Shown in pieces: positions 13,401 to 20,292 of a DNA stretch of 64,000 bases. The position numbers were made by a program, and so were the translations under genes. The DNA comes from Syngnathus acus. Lineage: Eukaryota; Chordata; Actinopteri; Syngnathiformes; Syngnathidae. How positions within the stretch are numbered: the first letter of the stretch is position 1; each line of letters starts with the position of its first letter. The stretch spans positions 4,865,039 to 4,929,038 of the forward strand of contig NC_051097.1 in the NCBI RefSeq assembly GCF_901709675.1, read 5' to 3'. Below the pieces are notes generated by a model. The model did not search any database. It was given only the letters and a program-made list of their open reading frames with translations, and was not told where the DNA came from.

Positions 13401-14977
13401 GGATGTTCGCTCGGGGCAGTGGTCCAGGCAGTCCTGGGGAAACGTAGCCTGCAGGCTCGAGGCCTTCACGACCTGGCCGAACTCCTCGCCACGTGCAAAG
13501 ACATCTCCGCCTCCACCACACTGACGCTGAAGGAGGAGCAGTACACCAACACTTACCTAAGCATGAATGAAGAGGGAGCGCAGGGCAGCGCTGCCCAGTG
13601 CCCCACCCCTCCCTGTTGGGACCGTACGGCCGAAGCACTCCTGCAGGTCCACGCCCACTTTGAGCACATCTGTGAGACGTACGGACGCAGTAAGTCCACA
13701 GCACCGCTGCTCCAGGGCCTCAACAAGCATTTGCTCGGTACGCTGACTTGTCTGCTGGCCCCTCTGCGCCTGGCGGCACTTGAACTGAGCAGCCAGAGGA
13801 GGCCCACCCTGCAGCAGGTGCTACCCGTATACTTGCGTCTTGAGAAGTTCTTCACTTCCAAAGCTGGAGAAGCAGGAACTGGCATGGCCAGCAAACTCTG
13901 CCACTACTTCCTAGAAGCACTCAAGGAGAATTTTAAGGTAATGTATTTCCTAAATAAGTGTTTCCTAAATCATTGCAAATGTTTTTGTTGGAACTATTTT
14001 AAATCGCTATTGATAATTCCTATGAGAAATTGAAGAACTGCTACACTGTAAGATTAATAGTTTTTTGCAGAGCATAAAGAATATATGCCTTTGCGTATTA
14101 TCTAAATGTTTCTAAACTTCAACTTGGAGTGGCATTTACGGAATAAAGCCCCTTTTTTGTGAATTTTTCAAGTTTTGTTAACTGCTGCTTCATATTGTGA
14201 GGCAAGTTGAACCGAGTTCACCGCCACAATACAGCACTCATTTCAAATTGCAAAGTAGTATCTCACTTGTATCTCAAAGTACAACTACATTTGTGATAAA
14301 TAAACAATTTGAGTGAAGTTAGATCATTTCGTGGCACCCGTGATTATCTCGCTTGGCACACTGACTGTTTGGGACGAATCACTGCTGTAAATTTGATGGA
14401 TAAATCATGGTAATGATACGAGAAACAACCATCTTGTCCTCAGGTTGAGCGAGCTCACCAAGTGGCCATGGTGTTGGACCCTCAGCTCAAGCTGCGTTCA
14501 GTTCCTGCTTACCAGCACGAGGACATAATCTCCCGAGCGTGCGAACTTGCGGCCGAACCTAGGGACGGCGGCATGACCGCTGCCGGGGCGTCCTGCGGCG
14601 AGGAGCGGGACAATGAAGGCCCGCCCATGCCCAAAATAACCCGAGTCGAGGGAGCCGGAAACAATGGCGGCCTTTCGAGGGTGACGTTGTCCACCAACGA
14701 CGAGAGTCAAAGTCACGTCAGGCAAGAGATCTTCCAGTACTTGGCGGAGCCTCTTCTCCAAGGCACCACCGATCTCTTCCAATACTGGAGCTCCACAATG
14801 GGCGACAGGTTTCCCAGGCTTGCCCGCCTGGCACTGTGGCTCCTGGCCGTGCCGGCGGTAGGCATTCGCAGCGAATGCGTCACGGTGTGCGAGCAGAGCC
14901 TGGCCATGAAGAGGAGGCAGCAGGTAACCGCTGAAGAAATGAACAAACTCATTTTCCTTCGCTCCAACATGGGCTAA
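3998..14977 (+). CDS. znf618: Zinc finger protein 618 (5'-partial, 13 coding exons in view)
   Basis: The exons join in frame as 3998-4446, 4793-4870, 5873-5914, 7416-7505, 7752-7832, 8466-8555, 9098-9187, 9794-9871, 10069-10113, 11789-11866, 12503-12664, 12844-13937 and 14444-14977, giving 969 residues plus a stop. All junctions are GT-AG and the phases agree throughout. The order is an acidic N-terminal part with PAEICVVIGG, then four C2H2 fingers (CGVCGKKYKYY, CDICGKKYKYY, CEFCGKQYKYF, CGACGIQFQFY), then a roughly 550-residue region of hAT-transposase descent ending in a hAT C-terminal dimerisation-like segment (LALWLLAVPAVGIRSE). This layout is that of vertebrate ZNF618, a nuclear protein reported to bind chromatin with UHRF2. 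Human ZNF618 is about 950 residues, so little is missing upstream. The true start codon is not seen. Confidence 0.95.
3999..4166 (+). repeat. In-frame tandem repeat, four copies of 42 bp inside a coding exon
   Basis: Units run 3999-4040, 4041-4082, 4083-4124 and 4125-4166. Units 1 and 2 differ by one base, as do units 2 and 3; unit 4 is more diverged. Each encodes 14 residues (VGEGGVMSAQELPK, then ...ESPK, then IGEGGVVSAQEPPN), so copy number can change without a frameshift. Array length is probably polymorphic. Confidence 0.93.
4793..4870 (+). CDS. znf618: znf618 exon, zinc finger 1
   Basis: A 78-nt phase 1-1 exon with acceptor TTATGAAG and donor GTAAGC. It encodes a C2H2 finger, CGVCGKKYKYYNCFQTHVRAH (C-x2-C-x12-H-x3-H). 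The KKYKYY block after the second cysteine recurs in fingers 2 and 3 and is typical of ZNF618. Confidence 0.95.
4871..5872 (+). other. znf618 intron
   Basis: AT-rich intron between the finger 1 exon and the 42-nt exon. I see no repeat family, ORF or RNA structure that can be supported. Confidence 0.85.
5873..5914 (+). CDS. znf618: znf618 42-nt linker exon
   Basis: A short phase 1-1 exon between AG at 5871-5872 and GTGAGT at 5915. It encodes a 14-residue linker, (E)SEGMVAELQPPPN. It joins finger 1 to finger 2 in frame and takes the place of the inter-finger linker of the human protein. It is too short to recognise by homology alone; support comes from matching phases and consensus splice sites. 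It could be an alternative cassette. Confidence 0.7.
6036..6209. mobile_element. Palindromic MITE, copy 1 (CGGACTATAAG family)
   Basis: The ends are inverted copies: TACCGTAATTTTCGG...ACTATAAG on the left and CTTATAGT...CCGAAAATTACGGTA on the right. The 174-bp element has no coding capacity. Inside are extra copies of GCGACTTATA motifs in both orientations. TA at both ends may be the target duplication. It is a non-autonomous DNA transposon of a kind common in fish; I do not name the superfamily. Confidence 0.85.
6501..6784 (+). repeat. Direct tandem duplication of about 141 bp in an intron
   Basis: CCAAGAATTCTCCCTTACCA at 6501 recurs at 6642, followed in both copies by ATTCTACATTCT, AAGTATTTGGACT, ACATTTCTT and a TTTAAACT-TTC block. 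The copies have diverged by substitutions and small indels. No function is apparent. Confidence 0.85.
7416..7505 (+). CDS. znf618: znf618 exon, zinc finger 2
   Basis: A 90-nt phase 1-1 exon with acceptor TTTGTAG and donor GTAACG. It encodes (S)GFRYSCDICGKKYKYY, then SCFQEHRDLHAVD, a C2H2 finger closely matching finger 2 of vertebrate ZNF618. Confidence 0.95.
7752..7832 (+). CDS. znf618: znf618 linker exon between fingers 2 and 3
   Basis: An 81-nt phase 1-1 exon with acceptor CCCTTTAG and donor GTAAGA. It encodes (D)PYEQVMIPIDGLKEEEPVE, then SYPKIGP. The DPxxQ start and KEEEP...KIGP end match the human inter-finger linker. LKEEE gives a sumoylation-like context. Confidence 0.9.
7833..8465 (+). 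other. znf618 intron
   Basis: AT-rich intron ending in a good pyrimidine tract (CCTCCTCTTCTGCAG). Nothing else can be supported in it. Confidence 0.85.
8466..8555 (+). CDS. znf618: znf618 exon, zinc finger 3
   Basis: A 90-nt phase 1-1 exon with acceptor TCTGCAG and donor GTGAGT. It encodes (K)TGSFVCEFCGKQYKYFNPYQ, then EHVALHTPM, a C2H2 finger matching finger 3 of ZNF618 with a Tyr-to-Phe change in the KYKYY block. Confidence 0.95.
   Translation, partial: KRAALFVSSVGSSTNISTHTRSTSHFTHP
8556..9097 (+). other. znf618 intron
   Basis: AT-rich intron of 542 bp with a CTCCTTTTAG acceptor. I see nothing else in it. Confidence 0.85.
9098..9187 (+). CDS. znf618: znf618 linker exon after finger 3
   Basis: A 90-nt phase 1-1 exon, acceptor CTTTTAG, donor GTAAGC. 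It encodes (S)SFDLTASRVQECGSLDMSK, then FGHSQTDKIK. This lies in the poorly conserved spacer between fingers 3 and 4, so support is from phase, open frame and splice sites rather than from residue identity. Confidence 0.75.
9188..9793 (+). other. znf618 intron
   Basis: A 606-bp intron ending at CTTCACACAG. ORFs that run through it read past the splice sites and look spurious. Confidence 0.8.
9794..9871 (+). CDS. znf618: znf618 linker exon (SQFRRKLE)
   Basis: A 78-nt phase 1-1 exon, acceptor CACACAG, donor GTGAGT. It encodes (S)SQFRRKLENALQSSLVDTNS, then SRNSS(G). The SRRxE...TNSS..NSS pattern matches the human sequence just before finger 4. The other frames of this exon hit stops. Confidence 0.85.
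10069..10113 (+). CDS. znf618: znf618 45-nt Pro/Thr-rich exon
   Basis: A short phase 1-1 exon, acceptor CTTCACAG, donor GTAAGT. It encodes (G)TPSPLVATSFPTPQ. The composition fits the low-complexity spacer between fingers 3 and 4. Evidence is splice signals plus a preserved phase; it could be alternatively spliced. Confidence 0.7.
10114..11788 (+). other. znf618 intron
   Basis: A 1.7-kb AT-rich intron. I see no supported repeat or exon. Its length leaves room for an unrecognised short phase-1 cassette exon. Confidence 0.75.
11789..11866 (+). CDS. znf618: znf618 exon, zinc finger 4
   Basis: A 78-nt phase 1-1 exon, acceptor GATTTTTTAG, donor GTGAGT. It encodes (K)PYTCGACGIQFQFYNNLL, then EHMQSHA, essentially identical to the fourth finger of human ZNF618, which makes it the strongest anchor in the N-terminal half. 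Confidence 0.97.
11867..12502 (+). other. znf618 intron
   Basis: A 636-bp AT-rich intron with a T-run at about 12037-12048. The acceptor is TATTTTCCTCAG. Nothing else is apparent. Confidence 0.85.
12503..12664 (+). CDS. znf618: znf618 exon, Pro/Ser/Gln-rich linker to the hAT-like region
   Basis: A 162-nt phase 1-1 exon, acceptor TTTCCTCAG, donor GTATGT. It starts (A)DNENHTKGDPPKTSS, where ADNEN is the conserved continuation after finger 4, then becomes Pro/Gln-rich. It is probably a disordered linker between the finger array and the transposase-derived part. Confidence 0.9.
12844..13937 (+). CDS. znf618: znf618 large exon, hAT-transposase-derived region
   Basis: A 1,094-nt exon entering in phase 1 and leaving in phase 0 (donor GTAATG). 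It encodes NNGLPDKERLQVAERLLRVM, then blocks conserved in ZNF618: KDFLKLAQTLVDTGAR, LPRMYNQVKVKVTCALGSNA, TCHSQTTGPDACYVLTAY, HHWVQNVLSEFVMSDIRTVY, LNKHLLGTL and CHYFLEALKENFK. This corresponds to the RNase-H-like core of a domesticated hAT transposase. It is GC-rich compared with the introns. Whether any catalytic acid survives cannot be judged by eye. Confidence 0.96.
13938..14443 (+). other. Last znf618 intron
   Basis: A 506-bp AT-rich phase-0 intron ending at CTTGTCCTCAG. No other feature is seen. Confidence 0.88.
14444..14977 (+). CDS. znf618: znf618 last coding exon, hAT C-terminal dimerisation-like segment and stop
   Basis: The exon encodes VERAHQVAMVLDPQLKLRSV, then PAYQHEDII, an acidic/Gly-rich spacer, and QEIFQYLAEPLLQGTTDLFQ, YWS, LARLALWLLAVPAVGIRSE and CEQSLAMKRR, ending FLRSNMG and TAA. 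The LxxWLLAVPAVxxRSE block is the hAT dimerisation motif of the transposase ancestor. The spacer with GGMTAAGASCGEERDNEG is longer and less conserved than the human equivalent. Confidence 0.96.
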   Translation, partial: VERAHQVAMVLDPQLKLRSVPAYQHEDIISRACELAAEPRDGGMTAAGASCGEERDNEGPPMPKITRVEGAGNNGGLSRVTLSTNDESQSHVRQEIFQYLAEPLLQGTTDLFQYWSSTMGDRFPRLARLALWLLAVPAVGIRSECVTVCEQSLAMKRRQQVTAEEMNKLIFLRSNMG

Positions 14978-15973
14978 CCGACCAAACCTTCACCTTCCAC
15001 CACAGACTTATTTATATAATATAGGTTTAGACCGACTGTAAAACGAAACTTGTGTGGAAAGACTGAAAGTAATTTTAGATCGCAAGCACTTGGAACATTA
15101 AGGCTTGTCACATACTGTATGACACACTGACATGGAGGTGTTTAGTGCTTTAGGGATGAAACAGTAGCTGTGTCAGGTGAGCTTCTTTCTTCTGGCCTGA
15201 AGACTCAACTGCTTTAAAGGCTACATGCTGTTAGACTTACATGATGGCAGGTAAGGTCAGTATGAGTGAGGTCGGTGACACAAATGCGACACACAAGCGG
15301 TTCAGAAATGTCACTGCCTTTTGCACCTTTTGAGTCTACCAAATTTGTGGCAATGCCACAGAGATTGAAATTATTTCAGCAACCTACCCCCTCAAAGCTG
15401 CTAAACTCACCTTTGTACTAAGTTTTATGATTCTTTACTTTGGTTGGAATTGCACGGCAGGTCTACATCAGTGGCTAGTTCTAATTGAACACGTACAGGA
15501 TTTTTGATTTGAAGGTATCCAGTTGCATGCCGTTTTTTTTTTCCTCTTTCTATTTCCACTTCCATGACACACCTACATCGATAACAGAAAATCAGAATTG
15601 TATCCTGCTGTGTAAATCCAGTTTCCTGCTGCTACCTGTGCTAGCCGCACTGCTTGGATTGTAGGCACACGAGACAACTCTGATCAGACAGTTGGGGTTT
15701 TCCATGATTATGTTGTTAACAGTCATACTTAGAGTACAGCCAAATTTGTATTTAATATATTTAAATCACTAGGCAGTTTTAGCTTGCTCACTGTAGAGAA
15801 ATATGCTGACCTGCTGTTGATTTTTTTTAAAAATATGGTGTTTTTATTTACAGGCAAATGACTAATGTGAATAGCCACAGTTCTGGTAATTACATAAGTC
15901 CGAGGCGCTTTTCTTTATTTGATCAATATAGGTTAGTCTTCCTTCAGCGGGGCTTGTGTTAATTTCTTAAGGC

Positions 15974-15979
15974 AATAAA
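15974..15979 (+). terminator. Possible proximal polyadenylation signal of znf618
   Basis: AATAAA about 1 kb after the znf618 stop. The downstream sequence includes GTGTATGG within 20 bp, so use as an early site is possible. Confidence 0.4.
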
Positions 15980-17865
15980 CAAAAGTGTATGGTTATGGAA
16001 GGGCAAACAACAAAATCCACAAAACAAACACGCTGCTCCCACCGTCAATCACTTTCTTGTTTTGTGGAAATCGAAACAGAAATGTCCCTCAAAGGAATAA
16101 TTAAGCCTGCCATCTCCCCTCATTAATAATGTCAAGTACCTTTTTTTTTTGGGTGGGGGGCAGGCAAATACCTCCTTAAATTGCCTTGGATGAATGGGAG
16201 CTGCATTGTCTGGGGCTTCATATCACTTCCCTTTTTGCAAAAAAAAAATGCCTTTACGTTGCTAATTTATCGCCTTGTCAGCGACATCCCATTTATTTGT
16301 ATTTATTGTTGTAGCTCTGGAAAGCAAGTTTGACTGACTGTTGAAAACAGTGACCTCTAGTGGTTAATGCACTATGGCCAAATTAACAAGTGCTTTTGCC
16401 TCCCCAATAATATGAAAAGTCCATAATTGTCTTCAAATACTATCCTTATATATTCTCCGGTATTCTATTCAAACAGTGAATAATTCGTATTTAAGCTTCA
16501 CAAAATGCTATAGACATCACACATTTTTAATATTTATGATTTTTAGAAAACATTTTTAGAACAAATTACACTGATATTACCATTCACTATTTCTTTTTTT
16601 TTCTTCTAAAATTATGTCTGTATTTGCGAGGCACCGAGCACCCTGATTTAGTACAATAGAGTACATCTTTATTTATATAGCGCGTCCACATTTGAAGACC
16701 TTCCTTGAAAAACATTTAATGAGCTATCAATTAATATTGTTATTTTTATGGCTAAAAATGTTCAGTATCTTTATACCATATGCATTTCTTTATTCAATGA
16801 AGAATCGTTTTCATACGTTTTTAGTATTGGGCATTATTCTCAGAATCCTAAACAGGTTCCAGGCAACTTTTTAACATCTGTGAATATGCGTTTGTCAACA
16901 TACCCCAGAGCTAAAGAATTGCAGAGCACTCCCTTGAATTAGCTAATTTTTAGAAGTAAGCCCTGTGTCATGAAAGTGAGCCAGCTATCATCCTCAGCAT
17001 CAGACTGCTAGCACACTGAAAGATTTTCAGCAAAAGGCAAATAAGTTAGGCCCAGTACAAAAGCAATCGGACTCTTTTTGTGCGTTCCCATTTAAAAAAA
17101 GTTAAATGCCCAACTATCTTGTCCTTCCGGCTTAGGTGTATTAAGAGTTGATTTGTCCCAATAGTAAGGTCTAAAAGTGGGTGGTGTCGACAATCTTGAA
17201 AACTAAACGTGTTCAAACTTTAAGACCATAAATCTTGAAGTCTGTGGGGAAAGCCGACCGCTCTTGTGCTATTTGACTCTGAGAACTGTGACGTGAACAA
17301 AATGTAGCCAAACAAAGAAGCGCCAGTAAATTGGAAAAATAAAAAAAAGTCCTGTAGATACTGTTTTATTCTGGTACTGTATACCTCAGTTCCCCTGATG
17401 ACAATTTTTTATTTTATTTTTTTTTTTTTTTTTTACCGACATCACCACCTTACAAGGCTCTGAGCTTTGGTCTTCTCCAGAAACATTCGGGTAACATAAA
17501 CACGTATTTCGAAAGCGTCCGGTTTTTGTATTATTTTGTATATTAACACTGGCCAACAGCATATTTTTTAATCAGGGATGGATTTGTGTCGCTAAATTGT
17601 GATGGTAATTTTAACAATGCCTTTACTTTTTTCTTCAAGCACATCACGTTTTTGAGATATTTTCCTTGACCTATAAAAGCTTGCGCAATACGAGTGTTAC
17701 CATACGTTGTAATTTATAGGTATGACGTTTAAAAAAATTGCCTTTTGCTCATCCTAACCTTTAATTTATACATATATAACATCTTGTATGATTATTATTC
17801 TGAAAACCTGATGTGCCAGAGAAAAATAATGGGGGCAATTTTGGAATCAGCGCAAAAAAATGGAA

Positions 17866-18033
17866 ACGTTGCATCGCTGATTAAAAAGAAATACTTAAAA
17901 TTGTAAAAATGTGTTGACCATTATCACAGCAAATCACACATATTATGAGACGTTGCATTGCTGATTTAAAAAAATTGTTAAAAATTGTAAAAATGTGATA
18001 ACCATTATCACAGCAAACCAGGCATAATATGAT
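17866..18033 (+). repeat. 84-bp tandem duplication in the znf618 3' region
   Basis: ACGTTGCATCGCTGATT at 17866 is repeated at 17950 with one change. Both copies continue through AAAATTGTAAAAATGTG and ACCATTATCACAGCAAA, ending near CATATTATGA or CATAATATGA. The two copies are clearly homologous with scattered differences. Confidence 0.9.
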
Positions 18034-19394
18034 CAAAACTAAAAAAAAAAACCTGCCTGTTACATCTTTGAAGATTTGAAAATGCTTGTGAGTCACGTAT
18101 ACTTACAAGCAATTAAAAAAAAAAGAGGTACATTTTCACATGCCACATTTACGTCAATGATTTTTGTAAAACAAAATAGCAAAGCTAATCTTAGTGGTCT
18201 TCTGTAGACTTTCACCAGCACCCATGCTGGTTGTGGTCAAATCATGCACTCCATTTCACTTCCGTCAATGCCATACGACATATTAACTATACTATAGGGT
18301 TATCACTTAATCCTTTTTTAAATATATTTGAAATGAGTACAGGAAAAATGTACTTTATTCGAAATACACCAATTCAATGGTTTACCTCAATATTTAACAG
18401 GTAGTGTTGCTGCTCATTGTAAAAAAAACACAAAAAAAACATTAAAAATGGTTTAAAGTTAGAGCTTTTTCTTTGTGCCGGGAATAGATGAAGGGATTTG
18501 TAGTAGCGTTTTTTTTTTGTAAACCATGTACTTTAAATAGGATATGCTCTGGGACAAAATGCCATTAGTTGACGTCACAATGCTCGCGTCAACATAATCG
18601 AACCCTAGAACTAGCGTGTATTTTTTTGTGTTTTTGCTGAAATGAGAATTCTATCATAAAATAATTATGCATGCTTTTTAATAAGGTTATAAGATAGTAC
18701 ACTTTGAAGCCAGTTTTTCTTTTTTTATGTCAGACTGTATTTAGCCTCTTGGGGTGTGGAGGGAGGCGGCCAAGGTACTGCTGATCATGGGGCGGTGCAA
18801 ATGCGTGGTCGACATCATCCGTTTTCCCAGGACGTATTATGTAAATACGAAATAACTGCTGTTTTTATGCCATGAGGGGGGCACCATCAATTCCGAGACA
18901 CAGTAGGGAGCACCGATAACATTATACCTCTTTTTTCTACAGTAGCATTTTAAGGAGAAACAACAAAAATAAGTCTTTTGATACGATCAAAGAACTCAAC
19001 TTAGATACTGTTAGGCCAGCCACTCTTAAGTTTGATTTTAACTTATTCAGACGTCAGTTGTAAAAATATGCTAACACTGAGATGTGTTCTCCTTTACCTT
19101 CTAGTCTGCGATATCAGATCAGGTCAACAATCGTGTGTTGCTTTTAATTCTATTTTACAGGCGTTTTTATTCATTTTCTACTGTTATACAATACGTTTGA
19201 TCCTTTTTTTCTTCCTGTGTAGATTCCCACCTGAGTTGTCTTATTAGTAAGCCTAATTTATACTTTTGTAGCAACACTATTTTTATATAATGACAAAACA
19301 AGGGTTCAATGTCTTTTGGTTTTATGTCTTCTAATGGCAGCGCTGTTCAAAACTATTTCTGGACTACATAACCCACTGTAGTATGTGATGTGTG

Positions 19395-19400
19395 AATAAA
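19395..19400 (+). terminator. Likely distal polyadenylation signal of znf618
   Basis: AATAAA followed at 10-25 bp by a GTGTCTG...TGTGTAC stretch, and preceded by a TGTA motif. This is a good arrangement for cleavage around 19415-19420. Confidence 0.55.
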
Positions 19401-19636
19401 ATCCTAATCTGTGTCTGAAATGTGTACATGATGCCATTCTTGGGTCGACATTTAAACTAAAGGCGACTTGCGCGTCATCGCAATTTTACAGATTTGGAGC
19501 ATTCTTGTAAGGAAAAGTGGGCAGATATTGTATTAATTCCTGATGTACCATGCACCAAAACCGTCTCTACAGTTCTTCAGCAGAATAATTTTTTACATTG
19601 GCCTAAATTATATTTTGTTTCTTTGATGTAGATATT

Positions 19637-19717
19637 TGATTAATTAATTAATTGATTGATGGATTGATTGATGGATTGATGGATGGATGGATTGATGGAT
19701 GGATTGATGGATGGATG

Positions 19718-19763
<46 letters not shown>
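19637..19763 (+). repeat. TGAT/TGGA tetranucleotide microsatellite
   Basis: About 127 bp of ATTGATTGATGG-type repeats. Interrupted TGGA units sit in the middle and a pure TGAT run at the end, preceded by a short ATTA run. Confidence 0.95.
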
Positions 19764-19765
<2 letters not shown>

Positions 19766-20074
19766 TTTTGCACATGTCCTGAATGTTGTTAGTCACCTAA
19801 TGTTGAACAGAGGCTGAGATCTACCGGGGTCAAATTCCTTGTTTGGCATGCCCAAACATGGCCAATAAACTTCTTGAATCTTGATATAGATTTTCGGGAT
19901 GAATAGCATCCTTTTTTAATTATTTCCAAGCTTTCACAGAGATATTTGCATCTCTGGCGTCCTGTGAATAATGTATTAATAGATGAATATGTTAATACCG
20001 TGAAGGTGGGATTTCTACATGTGATTCCCATAAAGGATTTTAAATTGTGACAAGCAGAACAATTCAATGTTCTT

Positions 20075-20088
20075 CCAGTAGATGGCAA
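20075..20088 (+). promoter_or_regulatory. CTCF-like motif 1
   Basis: CCAGTAGATGGCAA matches the CTCF core consensus CCRSYAGRKGGCRS at 13 of 14 positions (last base A instead of C/G). It lies about 660 bp beyond the presumed znf618 poly(A) site, in the same orientation as motif 2. Occupancy is inferred only. Confidence 0.45.
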
Positions 20089-20278
20089 AGTGAGCACAAA
20101 CCTGTGTGATTAACCTCTTATCTATGCAAGAGCTTGGTTTTCAAATAACAAATCAACTAAATAGTTGTGAGAGTAGATTGAGACGATAATTGTTTCAGTA
20201 CATAAATATTTATATCATCTTTGGGTTGGTATTATCCCACGAGCTTTTTTGATAACATGACCTTTATACTATACTCGA

Positions 20279-20292
20279 CCGCTAGATGGCAG
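20279..20292 (+). promoter_or_regulatory. CTCF-like motif 2 (full consensus match)
   Basis: CCGCTAGATGGCAG matches CCRSYAGRKGGCRS at all 14 positions. It lies 204 bp after motif 1 in the same orientation, between the end of znf618 and the start of pappa. A boundary role is plausible but not shown. Confidence 0.5.

Larger units (their letters stand above)
14978..19420 (+). other. znf618: Probable long 3' UTR of znf618
   Basis: About 4.4 kb follows the stop without a gene. AATAAA occurs at 15974, 17338 and 19395. The last is followed by a GT-rich stretch and preceded by TGTA motifs, so it is the best poly(A) site. The region has many T-runs, a perfect Pumilio-type element TGTAAATA at 18840-18847, and an 84-bp tandem duplication at 17866-18033. 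The extent is inferred; polyadenylation at 15974 would shorten the UTR to about 1 kb. Confidence 0.55.

Noticed and set aside
13126-13894. Minus-strand open frames of 192 and 113 codons opposite the large znf618 exon
   Set aside because: Antisense shadows of a GC-rich coding exon; no recognisable domain.
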